Shown here piece by piece: positions 1 through 12,139 of a stretch of DNA of 64,000 nt. The notes under the pieces are model-generated. The model worked only from the letters and a program-made list of their open reading frames with translations, was not told the DNA's origin and made no database searches. The translations under genes were made by a program, and so were the position numbers. Source of the DNA: Microcebus murinus (Eukaryota; Chordata; Mammalia; Primates; Cheirogaleidae); the NCBI RefSeq assembly GCF_040939455.1, contig NC_134104.1:11989501-12053500 (forward strand), written 5' to 3'. Numbering within the stretch: position 1 is the stretch's first letter; every line of letters starts with the position of its first letter.

Positions 1-392
1 CTTCTCTTATCACACCTGTCAAGGGAGGAAAGAGTGTCAGAGACCCAGCCCGAGAAGCCCCAATTCCCTCGCTGATGTTCAGTTTCTCGCATCTCTGCTT
101 CAGGCAATCTGGCCCAGTAGACAGGTGACAAGACTGGAGAGGTTGGCTCTGAGTCTTTCTAAATTCTCAGAGACTCTTTGTTCCTTCCTTCTAAAGAAAG
201 GGAAATACTCAAGATATGGCCCCTCATCCTACCGCACCATCTTTGCAGATACAGAATTGTAAGGGAATGATTATGTTTAAGTTGTCATTTTTGTGTCGCA
301 TCTATGACAGTTGGGGCTCTCACCTTGCCGAGTATTTTTGACTGTCAGCTAAGCATTTCGCTTCTTCAATTAAAGCAGTACTGCACTGGAAT
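1..392. other. No recognisable feature
   Basis: Unique-looking sequence with mixed base composition. I see no repeat family, RNA gene or convincing reading frame. It ends at the left target-site duplication of the SYCE2 retrocopy. Confidence 0.4.
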
Positions 393-406
393 GTTGCTTG
401 GATTTT
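393..406. repeat. Left target-site duplication of SYCE2 retrocopy
   Basis: GTTGCTTGGATTTT matches GTTGCTTAGATTTT at 1261-1274 with one mismatch. It directly abuts the T-rich stretch that is the retrocopy's A-tail read on the plus strand. Confidence 0.85.
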
Positions 407-1260
407 CTTTTTAAAAGTTTTTTTGAAAATCAAATGTTTAATCAACTGTGTGGGGTAGGGGTGGGGAGATTTGCCAAGTTCAGGGAGCGATCTGGCTGGG
501 CCCATGCAGGGGACAGACTTACTTTGTTTTGGGGTCCAGCACGGAAGTTTTTGGTTTCTTTGCCAAGATGTATTACACAATGATGAAAAACAATTTTTTT
601 CAGCATGGCCCAAATAGCGGCCTCTGAGCCTTCTCTTGGTGGCTGTCACTAAGGCGTGAGTCTCTGGGCAGTTGTCAGCATTCACTGTCTCTGTGGGTCT
701 GTTCTTCTGAAGTCGTGGCCTCAGGCTGGACGCACAGGTCTTTGTACCTACTCTCCATGGAGTGGCAGGCTTGTTTGAGCTCTGTCTCCACATGGCTGAT
801 TTTTGCCATTTTCTGGGTGAATTGTTGGAGCTTTCCCTGGATGATCTTGTGGTGGTGATTACAAATCTGGTGCATCCTCTCCTCTGACTTCTCTGTCAGA
901 TCCGAAACCTTGACCTTGAGGCTGTCCCTGAAGTTGGTCATGAGTGCATGGTCCTTCTGCCTGCTCTCATTGATGTTTGCGATCAGTTCCTGGGCTCTCT
1001 TCTTCAGGGTGTTGATGCTGGTGTCCAGGGAGGAGAAGCAGGGGACTGCCTTCCCTTCCTGCACCGTCAGCTGGACACTGGCACCGGTGGTGGCAGTACA
1101 AGGACTAGAACTCTGACTTCTAGCAGGCCCTCCACCAGCTTCCTCCTAGCGGTTCTCTTCACACTGCTGATGCTCCTTGCTCTCCCCCAGCGGCAGTGGC
1201 TCCTGGTCCTTGCACCCTACATGGGACATGTCCACTCCTTGTCCTCCATCTGGTCTTTCT
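407..1260 (-). pseudogene. SYCE2P: SYCE2 processed pseudogene (retrocopy)
   Basis: SYCE2 is a coiled-coil protein of the synaptonemal complex central element in meiotic chromosomes. On the minus strand the coding remnant runs from an ATG at 1249 to a TGA at 677-675. It preserves recognisable SYCE2 blocks: FSSLD, KKRAQELI, SRQKDHALMTNFR, KVSDLTEK, FTQKMAKISH, and a C-terminus like THRDSEC. It is not functional. The ATG is out of frame with the body because of an apparent 1-nt deletion just after it, and an in-frame TAG lies at 1148-1146. The only long open stretch is 1064-675 (129 residues). No intron interrupts the copy. The 3' side carries ATTAAA at 442-437, then an A-rich tail near 426-407. 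TSDs flank both ends and the nick site is TTTT/AA, so the copy was made by L1 machinery. Relative to human SYCE2 as I remember it, about 40 residues are missing before the C-terminal block. Alternative: a chromosomal fragment of the real gene, which the TSDs and A-tail argue against. Confidence 0.93.
437..442 (-). promoter_or_regulatory. Fossil polyadenylation signal ATTAAA
   Basis: ATTAAA on the minus strand lies about 10-15 nt before the A-rich tail of the SYCE2 retrocopy. This is the expected spacing for the parent mRNA's cleavage site. Confidence 0.7.
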
Positions 1261-1274
1261 GTTGCTTAGATTTT
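1261..1274. repeat. Right target-site duplication and L1 endonuclease site of SYCE2 retrocopy
   Basis: GTTGCTTAGATTTT is followed by AAGGG, so the inferred first nick is GATTTT/AA. That matches the L1 endonuclease preference TTTT/AA. Confidence 0.85.
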
Positions 1275-1924
1275 AAGGGTGTTTTCTTTGGATGGCGAAG
1301 AGTTCGAAGTTTTACTTTCATAATAACCACACCAAATGACTTACTCAAATTGAAAATGAAGTTATATACTTAATTTTCAGAGTCATAAAGATGTAGATGA
1401 AAGTTATGAAAAGGTGTCATCTATATCGACTTTGAAAAAATATAAATATAAAATCACTATGGCCTCCCTGCGAACACTAAAAGCCAAGTACAATCTTAAC
1501 TTTTAAATATGACTCTGAGGGAGAAGATCACATTTTAACAGCTCGATGGAGCTCAGTTTCAGCTCCTTTCTTTAAAGAGATATTTCTAAATATTTAAGCA
1601 GCAGCTGTCAAGTCTTCCAGAAGTGAGCCATGAATTAGACTTCCTGTATTTTAGGGATTGTAGTGGCTGCTAGAAAAATAAACTGCAAATAAATTAATCC
1701 AGGGAAGAGTGGTGCAAATATACTCTGTAGTAATAGTTCATTGAGAAGTGACCACTGGACAAATTTCCTTGAGTAAGTAACTAAAAAACAAAACAAAAAC
1801 CAAACAAATCTTTTGGGCATCAATGTTTGTAGCAGTTTGTGGTATATACAGATGTTCGTGTATGTAGCATGTGTACAAAAATAAGGGGATCTTTGCATAG
1901 AAATGAGTAAGTGTAGCAAAGAGA
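1275..1924. other. No recognisable feature (A/T-rich)
   Basis: A/T-rich sequence without a clear repeat family or convincing coding potential. The short minus-strand frames here are low-complexity and match nothing I know. Confidence 0.4.
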
Positions 1925-2380
<456 letters not shown>

Positions 2381-2397
2381 ATTTTTGCCAGGGTTAC

Positions 2398-2757
2398 TGT
2401 CTTAGTCCTTTTTGGCTGCTATGGCAAAACATCATAAGCTGGGTGGCTTATAAACCACATAAATAATTTGTCACAATTCTAGAAGCTGGAAGTCCAAGAT
2501 CAAGGCCTAGTGGATTCAGTGTCTGGTGAGAGCCTGCTCTCTGGTTCCTAGAGGGTGCCTTCTCACTGTGTCCTCACGTGGCAGAAGGGACAACCTCTGG
2601 TTTCTTCAGCCCCTTAAAAGGGCTCTAATGCCATTCATGAGGTCTCCACTCTCATGACCTAATCAGATCCCGAAGGCCCTGCCTCCTAATACCATCACAT
2701 TAGGGATTAAGTTTTAACATCAGAATTTTGGGAGGACACAAACATTCAGCCTGTAAT
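2398..2757 (-). mobile_element. MLT1-type MaLR LTR
   Basis: Read in reverse, the sequence follows the MLT1 LTR pattern: GGTGGCTTATAAACCAC near the 3' end, CTAGAAGCTGGAAGTCC, TGACCTAATCAGATCCC, and a GGAGGACACAAACATTCAG terminus. No internal MaLR sequence is attached, so it is probably a solo LTR. Confidence 0.85.
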
Positions 2758-2759
2758 AG

Positions 2760-4390
2760 TCACATAACTGGCCAATCAATGCTGTCTCCAGAGCTTCCCT
2801 GCACGATGACATTGATATTCCAGCGTGTGCCCCCACCGACACGGGCCTCTTCTTCCCACCCGATTCCCGACCACTCAAACACAATGCCAGCATTAAAGAT
2901 GCCTATTTCTTTAGTTATAACTTCTTTTGTTTCCATGGCACCAAGAAGAAACAGAAGTCTGCGGTTCAGGAAACACGATCAGGAATAACCCAGCAGCCTC
3001 TTTCAGTCAAAACGCACTATATTTTTCTTAGAAACCACCAAAGATACTCTCCTTAGGAAAATGCCCTTGGCGTGTAATTAATGTGCCAATCCTGTAGCGT
3101 TTTTCCTCCACCGAGGGTAAATCGAGTTTGAGCTTCCTTTGTTTCAAAGCAGCGACAGCAAATACCAAACCTAAGGGTGAAACTCAAGCTGAGCCCTTCT
3201 CCCCCTTGTGTTTTCTTTTCTATTTTCTTTCTCGTGGCTCTTCTGTGGCAAAAATATAATAAAAGCCTCCCCCGGCTCCCAGTTAGCCAAAGAATTCATC
3301 TTCTTCCGAGGCAGCCCGCATACACCTGGCCACCATGGCCCTTTGTGGGGTACCTCTTTCATGGTTGGAGTCTTATAAATAACAAAGAGTGGCACAAGAA
3401 AGCCTTCCGTGATTCTTTTCTCACTTCAGCTTTTTTTTTTTTTTTCTCACCATTTCTGGGTAAAAATGATTGGGATTTTATTTTCTGTCAAATCTTATCA
3501 GTATCAGGTAGGCTCTGAAGAATCTTTAAGCCAGCTGGAAGATTGTTCCTGGGAATTGAAAATTGCATAAATGGTTTCAACTTGAAGTTCGGGTAAAATA
3601 TCCCTTCCCTTTGTCCCTGGCTCCTGGCTCCCCACCAGAAAACTAATCCTTAATAATAATGATACTTGATATTTGTGCTGGGAGTTAACTTCTCAAGGTG
3701 GGCCTAAAAGCAAGTGTGGACAGAGGAGTAACTCTGTGGGGTTGAAAAAGCTTGACCTCTTTAAAATAGTCCCTCCTCCACTCCATGATTGGAGGATTGC
3801 ATTTGTCTGTTAAGAAGGAAATAAAAATTACTCATAATCCAATTGCACAGGTATAAATTTTGTTAATATCTTGCTAAGATTTCTTTCCAGTGTGCATATA
3901 TGAAATTTTTCCTTACACAACTGAAATTATAAAACCAATGTTACATTAACAGGAAGAATCTGCATGTAGGGCTAAGAAAGGTTGTGTGTTTTTCTTTTTT
4001 CCCAAGAAATGAACCCTTATAGCAGAAGGTTGGAATGATTATTCAGACACTTTGGGAAAAGTCAAACTATGCCTTGAAGTGAAGACTCCACCCATGGTTT
4101 CCAAAGTTTATCCCTCCCTCCTCTTGACAGCAATGACAAATAGAGGAAAGAATGCTTTTGACTTACAGAAGTCACTGGAAGAGGTATAGTGTCTGAGATG
4201 GAAGGCCTGGGACCTGCAGATATCTGAGGAAGGCAGGGGCAACCAGGACCAGGCAAACAAAGGCACAGAGGTGATGATATTGGGGTTGATTGAAGAAGGG
4301 GCAAAGAGGCAACAAGAGAGGGAGTGGTGATTATGGGGAAAGAGAGTAGGGTGGAGACGGGCTTTCATTTGTCCTTGCACATTTTTCAGC
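2760..4390. other. Mostly unassigned sequence
   Basis: No gene found. About 3830-3950 looks like a short antisense L1 fragment, with the 'taatccaattgcacag ... ttctttccag' type wording, but this is weak. There is a T-tract near 3430-3445. The plus-strand frame at 3177-3518 and the minus-strand frames at 4062-4380 have no recognisable domain. Confidence 0.35.
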
Positions 4391-4394
4391 TTGC

Positions 4395-4690
4395 TTGCAA
4401 CAAGGCAGGGTCGTGGGACAAGATATGATTAAAGTGTGTAGAAGGAACACAAATTACTTCCAGACTAAAGTAAAGAAGAGCTGGTGTATGACCCTCCAGC
4501 TGCCTCACCCCTGCTGCAGGAAATGGGGAGGCCTTCATGTTACAAATGGTGCCTCTTGGAGCCCTGAGACACTTTGTGGACTTGTAGTAGTATGAGAGTG
4601 TGGAACAAACTCAGTTGGATGAAACCATTGAGATTTGGGATGTTTGTTACTGCAGCATAGCCTATCCTATCCTGACTAATTTAGCCATGT
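4395..4690 (+). mobile_element. LTR-like repeat (MaLR/ERVL type, family not assigned)
   Basis: The 3' end ATTGAGATTTGGGATGTTTG, then TTACTGCAGCATAGCCTATCCTATCCTGACTAAT, is the usual terminus of an old mammalian LTR group. The body is diverged, so the family name is left open. Confidence 0.55.
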
Positions 4691-4699
4691 GAAGCCCCA

Positions 4700-5770
4700 T
4701 TAGTGCCAGAAATTTGCTTGTGGCTAGGCATGGGCAAAATGTTCATATGACACAAGGAGGGAGGAAATATGGGGTTTCAGGAAATGGCTTTCTTGTCTCG
4801 GGGAAAGAGATGAGAAGAGACACTGCTCTTCTTTCCTCTTCTCCTTTTTTATTTTTTTATTCTTTAAAGGAGAGCTTTATTTCTCATAAAGGGTAGCAGC
4901 ATGCTGGGAAGGCCATTCCAATAGGTTGGGAAGCAGAGCCCTGGCCAGAAGCAGGCACACACACTTCTTCTCCCCTCTTCTGTTGCTGGATGCTCTCATG
5001 TAATGTGGAGATGGCACTTGGCGCTGTGGCAGCTTCCTTGTCCTTGTGACCATGAGGGGAGACATCCATGACATTATAAGGGTTGCAGAGCAAAAATATG
5101 GAGAGCTTCTGGGTCCTTAATGACACCCCAGAGCCACTGAACCAAGCCTGGAGCTTCCCTGCCTCTGGCCTTCTGGCTGAGTCTGTTAAGACTATGCTTA
5201 TCATTTTAGCTACTTCTGGTTGGTTCCACCCCTACTCACAGAGTACCCCAGCTGTCTGTCCATCTAATAGTAAGTAATACTTAGCATACAACAATGATTT
5301 CATTGTTAACAATAAAATCATTAAACTTATCAGAAATATAACTTTATGACTGCCATGTATGAATAGCTGAACTTAGAAAACATATCTATGGTCAGGGCTT
5401 ATTCCCCAAAGACTCTTGTTTTATAGAAGGATTCATTAGTTGGAGTTGTTCCAAATAGAAGTAACTTGCGTGCATTTAAGTGATCGATTGTGAAAGGAAA
5501 GCATTAAGAGCCACTTGTAAATCAATTATCAACTCCAAGTGAAGTTTAAATGATTTGTGTAATGTTAATAAAATTACTAGGGCTTAGCCCATTGCCAGTG
5601 TTCGGTGAAAGGCAGCTATGAGCACTATTATGCTACGGCAATAGGCTGGACTTTTTGAGCAGATGCCACTGCGGCTCTACCAGCAGGAAAACATGGCGCT
5701 GGACCGATCAGGCTGGGCTGCGCTGTGTGGGGGTAACATACCAGCAACTCGGCAGCCTCAGTGGCCTGCA
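4700..5770. other. No recognisable feature
   Basis: Unique or too-diverged sequence with short frames on both strands and no conserved motif. It is A/T-rich toward 5290-5580. Confidence 0.35.
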
Positions 5771-5774
5771 ACAC

Positions 5775-6010
5775 CATCTAGGTTTATTTCTCACTCATGC
5801 TACATGCTGATATCTGGTTGGCTCTGCTCTGCTCACGTTATCTGTAGTCCCAAGTCTGATGGAACAGTCTAGTCTGTCTGGCATCTTGAAGGTCTCGTGG
5901 CAGGAGGAACAGACACCATGAACCATGAAAAAGGCCAGGAACCATGTGCTGGCCTTTATAACTTCTCCCTGAAGGCAACACTTGTCACATCCTCCCATGT
6001 CTCATTGGCC
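5775..6010 (-). repeat. Unassigned interspersed repeat
   Basis: GGTTTATTTCTCACTCATGC at one end and CATTGGCCAAAGCAAGTC at the other are phrases I associate with a common dispersed mammalian repeat read in reverse. I cannot name the family with confidence. Confidence 0.4.
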
Positions 6011-6239
6011 AAAGCAAGTCGATTGCCAGGGAAGGACACCACAAGAGGAAAGTAGAATTTGGTGAAGAGAAAGATCGTCCACCAGATGCACTGAACTGGA
6101 GTGTTTGAGACCTTCAAGTGAGCCAATTTCCCTCCCTAAGAAGGTGTCACTCCTCTCTGCAAGGCATTACTTGCATTCCTGGCCTCTTATCTCCCTGCTA
6201 GCTTTCCCCCCATATCCATTCTCTTGTCTCTTATAGCAA

Positions 6240-6600
6240 TAGTACCCTCAATTTTTAGCTGGACTCATGGCTTCCAGATTAAACTCCCCATCCTCCAGCT
6301 TCCCTTGCAGCTGGCTAGGCGTGGCTGTGTATTTGCCTTTGTGGTCAATGGCAAGTGAATCAAAGTGATGGTGTGTGCTCCAGGTCATGCTCTTAAAAGC
6401 AAGGGGCATATCCCCCTCCTCTACCCTTTCCCACTTGCGCTGGCCGAAATCCAGACAGAATGGTGAGCCACGCTGGCCTCACTGGACAAGAGTGACGCCC
6501 TGGGATGACAGAGTAGCAGGGGGTAGGAATTTGCACCCTCTCAGGGGCTGGGCCATTGAACTGCCATACCAGCCTGGACTTTTATGTAAAAAATAAATAG
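6240..6600 (+). mobile_element. LTR-like repeat (family not assigned)
   Basis: The order CCAGCTTCCCTTGCAGCTGG, GCTAGGCGTGGCTGTG, a GCCAATG-like block and a terminal AAATAAATAGATTTT is that of an old LTR-like repeat. It appears to be the same class as the copies at 4395-4690 and 29140-29595. The AAATAAA may be its polyadenylation signal. Confidence 0.5.
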
Positions 6601-6604
6601 ATTT

Positions 6605-7850
6605 TGATTCATTTTTTTTTCCTTTGGCCGCTGTTATTTCGGATTTCTATTTCATCAGTCTTACACATTTCCTGCCCAAATGCACTCCTAAAAAAAAAAA
6701 ACTCAGTTGGCATTAAACAATAGCAGAGGGGGAAAAAGCCAGGTTATATTTAGATGCCCAACTGTGGGATAGTTCTCTGATGCCACTTGTAAGGCTGCTT
6801 TTAAGACAGTATGCCGGCTCCTCCGCTGCAGCACTCAGCTGAAGAGAGTGAGAAATGCCTTCTGCTACCAGACTTGACAGTTCCTGGAAGTGGGGACTGT
6901 GCCTCTTTAACGTCACCCCTTCGCTTTTTGTCCTCAGACATCCTTCCTGTAGAAAAGCTTGTTCTCCGTGACAGACCGAGGGTGGGCAGTCCCATGATGG
7001 GTGACAGGAGGACAGGTCTGCAAACCATGTCTGAATCCTGTGTCTCAACCAAGAGGTCACAGGCTGTTTTCTCTCCAGGCTGTACATTCTCCGTGGCCTT
7101 TGCAGGGGCCAGTGGTTGAATTGGCAGGTCATTTAGGCTTCTGGCTTCTTTGCGGTGTTTCCTTTTGCACTGCACAATTTCTCCCATTTGTTGGTGTTAT
7201 CTGTAGTAGAGATGTCAGATAGGCTTCAGCTTATGTGTCAACTCTTATTCATTGGTAGCAGCTGCTTGGGCCACTGTGCTGGGTTCTCTGGGGCGTGGAT
7301 TCAGATGCGCTGGGTTTATTGGGGGGGGGGCTCTCTGGAGACAGTGAGTGAGGGAGCCAGGCAGAGCAGGGGAAGGAGATAATGTAAGGGTGCGGGCTCA
7401 GCTGTAGCTTCAGCCTAAGTCCCATGGGTGCCTCTGGAGTATGAAGCACACCTTGGAGTTGGTCCCACCTCGAGGCAAGAGGGCTGGACTTTTGTAGCCC
7501 TCGAATCATCAGTTATCGGTTGTATGCTGCCTTAGGTGAGGCACCTCCCACTTTGTGGAGGGCAATTCTGTGGAGATAGGTTGGTTGTGAGCCTCTAGCA
7601 GTTAGCACTCATAGCAGCTGGGAGATGGGTGCTAAAGAGGATCTGGGTGCCCTTGCACTCATGCTCAGGGCAGGAGTGTTGGGATCAGTTAGCAATGTCT
7701 GCCATGGGCACGACAACCTCTCTGTAGAGACTGGTGCTGTTCCATGTCTCCAGTGAAAAGTTTGCTTAGGAAAAGTATTAAAACCACAGAACAAGCCCAA
7801 CTATTGCCTCACTGATTGAGAGCTGGCTCTCTCTACATTTTTCTTAAGAA
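6605..7850. other. No recognisable feature
   Basis: Several overlapping open frames on both strands (6713-7222) show no domain or conservation signature I can identify. A G10 run lies near 7321-7330. Confidence 0.35.
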
Positions 7851-7854
7851 TTTG

Positions 7855-8105
7855 GAGGCAGAACTTGGTGGTAAGATCCTTTGGTTGTAAGCAACAGAAC
7901 TCATCCCTGGGTAACTTCAGCACATCAGGACTATGGGAGGGAAATTGGGGGAGCTCATGGAATCAAAGGAAGATCCTAAGGCTGAGCAGGAATTGGGGCT
8001 CCTCCAGGACCCCCCAGTGGAGAATCATATGGAAGGCTTTCTAGGGCAGCGCCATCACGCTCAGCAACAACCACTTTGGTGTCTATGATTCTGTCCCTCT
8101 CTCGC
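7855..8105. repeat. Unassigned old repeat
   Basis: TTGGTTGTAAGCAACAGAACTC followed by TAACTTCAGCACA resembles the start of a common mammalian dispersed repeat. It is strongly diverged and the family is uncertain. Confidence 0.35.
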
Positions 8106-8114
8106 TTTTTAATC

Positions 8115-8469
<355 letters not shown>

Positions 8470-8483
8470 TTAATCAACTTTTT

Positions 8484-8935
8484 AATCTTAGAATAGTTTC
8501 AGATTTACTGAAAAGTTGCAAGAAAATTAGAAAGAGTCCCTGTATCCAGTTTTCTTTATTGTTAACACTGCTGTGGTACATTTGTCACAACAAATGAACT
8601 GACGTTGACACATTATTATTAATTAAATGCCACAATATATTCAGATTTTCTTAGTTTTAATTTAATGTCTTTATTTTCTGTCCCAGGATCTGCTCCCCGC
8701 TACCCCGAGCACTGCATTACTTTTAGTAGTTATGTCTCTGTAGGGTTTTCTACACTGTGTTTCTCAGACTTTCCTTGTTTTTGATGACCTTGACAGTTTT
8801 GAGGAGTAAGGTATTTTGTAGAATGTCTTTCATTTTGTATTCCCTTTTAATTTTTAATTTTAAGTTTGAGTCCAGTGTCGTCCTCCTTGAATCAGTTGGC
8901 CATGGCTGGGGGTGGGGGGCAGGCAGAACAAAGCC
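8484..8935 (-). mobile_element. L1M-type 3' end fragment, antisense
   Basis: It contains the wording of an old L1 3' region in reverse: CAGATTTACTGAAAAGTTGC, GTGGTACATTTGTCACAAC, TCCCAGGATCTGCTC and CCTTGTTTTTGATGACCTTGAC. It predates the Alu that inserted at its left edge. Confidence 0.7.
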
Positions 8936-8939
8936 ATGG

Positions 8940-9830
8940 GGATCACTGTGAGCCCCAGCCGCCCCATTTTGTGCCTATAACCCTGGTGATCAAATCACCG
9001 TCCCCTCTGTGACAAATTAGATGACCCGAGTTACAACTCCCAGGAGTGCGATTACATATACTCTAAATGGTAGAATAGGAAGCAACTCAGAACCGATGGC
9101 CAAGGTTAGGCAATCATAGAGAAGAAAGCTGAGTAACTTACAGAATCAAAGATGTGGTGGCTACATACTTTATTCTCCGTGCCTAAGCCTCAAACAAGCC
9201 CATATGCCAAAAATTCCTTCTCCATTCTTAGGCATTTTGATTACAGTATTACTGCACAGTACAATTTTTTTTTCTATCAACAGAAATGGCAAACTCTCAA
9301 ACTAAGTTCCTTACGATTACAAGACACAATTAATTTACTATGTCATTTGTTTTTCTCCCCACCCCAGCCCTGAGGATTACAAACAATTGATGTGCAAGAC
9401 CCTTGGTTAAAAACAACTGCCAAGGAAAATTCAGAAATGCAATTCATTTTGAAATAGGTCATTTTCATGGCAGAGGACTGTAGTGCTCGCCGAACTGAGA
9501 GGAACTCATTGAACTCAGTGACTCGTGCCTGTGTTCAGAAAACAAAGAATTCATCCAGGAAAGGTAAACTCTGGCTTATTTAAAGAAACCTGTTGTTCTT
9601 CTGTTAACTGGACAATTATTTGTTTGTATAGGATATAAAGGTTATATAAGCTTAGACTATTGCTTCTTTGTAGCTAAACCATGTTTTCAAATAGAAACAA
9701 TTTTATTGTATATGTCAAAGCTGGATCAGATAAATTAGCATTTTTAGGCTCCCAGTGATTCTTCCTCTCTCTTGCACTCTGGCTAATATCCTGTAGAGAA
9801 GGAGGGAGAAAAGGCAAACTTTTAAGTTTA
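8940..9830. other. No recognisable feature
   Basis: Unique-looking A/T-rich sequence. The 73-residue plus frame at 9152-9373 has no recognisable domain. Confidence 0.35.
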
Positions 9831-9835
9831 CTGGT

Positions 9836-10365
9836 TTTTTTTTTTTTGGTAATAGCTTCCTTGAGATATAATTCACACATCATACAATTTACGCATTTAA
9901 AGTGTACAACTGAATGGTTTTGACATCATTCATAGACTTGTTAAACCATCACCACAATCGATTTTAAAACATTCTTGTTACTTGTTCAAAAAATAATACT
10001 GTACCTTTTGGCAGTCACTCCCCATTTCCCTCCACCACCACCCCAGTCCTAGGCAACCAGCAGTCTACTTCTGTCTCTATGGGTTACCTATTCTGGACAT
10101 TTCCCATAAATGGAAATATACAATATGTGGTAGTTTATGACTGGCTTCTTTTACTTAGCATGTTTTCCATGCTAAGCTCCATCCATGTTGTAGCATATAT
10201 TAGTGCTTCATTCCTTTTTATTGCTAAATATTAGTTCATAGTACATATATACCACATTTTATTTATCTAGTCATCAGTTGATGGACATTTGGGTTTTTTC
10301 ATTTTTTGGCCATTATGAAGAATGCTGCCAGGAACATTTGTGTATGTGTTTTTGTATAAACATAC
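9836..10365 (-). mobile_element. L1 3' region fragment, antisense
   Basis: CTTGAGATATAATTCACACATC, AAGTGTACAACTGAATGG, CCATCACCACAATCG and GGACATTTCCCATAAATGGA form the typical antisense 3' region of an older L1. Confidence 0.75.
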
Positions 10366-10742
10366 ACTTTTTTCTTTGAATGTGATTTTTAAAATTGTAT
10401 ATGTTTAAAGCATACAATGTAGTGTTTTGATACGCATAGTGAAATGGCAACTATGGTCTAGCAAATTAACACATCCGTTATCCTGCATAGTTACCCTTGT
10501 TTTGTTTGTGGCAAGAGCACCTAAAATCCACTCTCTTAGCAAATTTCCGGTGTATGATACAATATTATAGTTACACTCCTCATGTTGTACATTAGCTATC
10601 TAGATTTATTCATCCTACCTATCTGCACATTTGTACTCTTTGACCTACATCTCCCTGTTTCTTTCCTCTCCCCTTCACTCCTGCTACCACCGTTTTATTC
10701 TCTGTTTCTGTGCATTCAACTTTTTGTTTTCTTTTTTAGATT

Positions 10743-11081
10743 CTACATATAAGTGATATCATAAGCATGTGTCCGGCTTATTTCACACAGCATAATGTCC
10801 TCCAGGCTCATCCACGTTGTCTCAAAAGGCTGAAAGAAGAAGTTCTTTTTAAAGGCTGAATAATATTCCATTGTGTATATCCATTCATCTGTCAAAAGAC
10901 ACTTCGGTTGTTTCCACAGCTTGGCTATTGTGAACAATGCTGCAATAAACGTGTAAGTGCAGATATCTCTACAAGGCGCTGATTTCATTTCCTTTGGGAT
11001 GAAGGAAAGAAGAGGGATTGTGGGCAACTCTGTGTTTAACATTTTGAGGAACTGCCAGACTGTTTTCCAAAGCAGCTGCAC
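10743..11081 (-). pseudogene. L1 ORF2p C-terminal remnant
   Basis: The 112-residue open frame corresponds to the C-terminal segment of the L1 reverse transcriptase polyprotein, downstream of the RT domain. Visible blocks are VWQFLKMLNTELP, FIAALFTIAK, QPKC, IYTMEYYSAF and TTWMSLEDIMLCE. It is truncated at both ends relative to full ORF2p and has no catalytic domain. It is part of a dead L1. Confidence 0.8.
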
Positions 11082-11469
11082 CAGTTTACATTACTGCCAG
11101 CAGCATATGAGAGTTCTAATTTCTCCACATCCTTGCCAACACTTGTAATCTGTTTTTTTGATTCTAGCCATCATAGTGGGTGTGAAGTGGTATCTATCTC
11201 ATCATGCTTTTGATTTGCATTTCACTAATGGCTAATGATCTCAGGCATCTTTTCATGTGCTCATCAATCATTTGTATATCTTCTTGGGGTATTGGTTCAG
11301 ATCCTTTGTCCAGTTTGTAATTGGATTATTTGTCTTTTTATTATTGAGTTGTAAGAATTCTTTATATGTTTTAGATACAAGTACCTTATTAGATATAGGA
11401 CTTGCAAATATCTTCCTCCATTTTATCTTTTCATTCTCTTGATGGTGTCCTTGGAAGCACAAAATGTTT

Positions 11470-11647
11470 TATTTTCATTTATGATTATTAATATTTTTTT
11501 TTAGAGATAAGGTCTCTGTTGCCCCAGCTGTAGTACAGTGGCATCACCATAACTCACTGCAAACTTGAACTCCTGAGCTCAAGCAATCCTCCCATCTCAG
11601 CCTCCTGAGTGGCTGGGACCACAGGAGTGTGTCTCAAGGCCTGGCTT
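11470..11647 (-). mobile_element. FLAM (free left Alu monomer), antisense, nested in L1
   Basis: The T-rich tail and TAGAGATAAGGTCTCTGTTGCC, then AGTACAGTGGCATC and CCTCCTGAGTGGCTGGGACC, identify a single antisense Alu-type left monomer. It splits the L1. The TSD starts GAAGCACAAAAT at 11454-11465 and repeats at 11648-11659, with the following ~10 bases also alike. This dates it after the L1. Confidence 0.85.
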
Positions 11648-12139
11648 GAAGCACAAAATATCTTACTTTTGATATAGTCATATTCATGTATTTTTACTTG
11701 TGTCATTGATGCTTTTAATGTCATATCTAAGAAACCATTGCCAATTCAAAGTCATAAAGACTTGCTCCTATGTTTTCTTGTAAGAGTTAGTTTTAGTTTT
11801 TATATCTAGGTCTTTGATCCATTTTGAGTTCATTTTTGTATGTGGTGTGAGACAGGGGTCTAACTTTATTCTATTGCATGTGGATATCTAGTTATTCCAG
11901 CATAATTTGTTGAAAAAATATTCTTTCCCCACTGAATTATTTTGATTCCAGTGTTGAAAATCAGTTGAGGGTAAATGTGAGGCAGGTATGAACAATACTG
12001 ACCAGTTAGTCAGGTTACTTCCTCCCATCAGTTCTACTCTGTGTTCTACAAGATGGTATTGATACCAACAGTGTTAACAAGAACAGTCCTTCATTGGGGC
12101 TTTGAGTTTCTCGTTTGCCCAGGTAGGTAGGCTGTGTAC

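Larger units (their letters stand above)
10366..11950 (-). mobile_element. L1 3' UTR and ORF2 end, antisense
   Basis: Reads as a reversed L1: 3' UTR at about 10366-10740, then ORF2 C-terminal coding sequence from about 10743. A frame at 11081-10743 encodes the ORF2 tail with FIAALFTIAK and IYTMEYYSAF blocks, plus an internal deletion between them. Reversed ORF2 sequence continues to about 11950, interrupted by a FLAM at 11470-11647. It is non-functional because it is 5'-truncated and shifted. Confidence 0.85.

Noticed and set aside
948..1373. 141-residue plus-strand frame near the window start
   Set aside because: It is the opposite strand of the SYCE2 retrocopy and has no meaning of its own.
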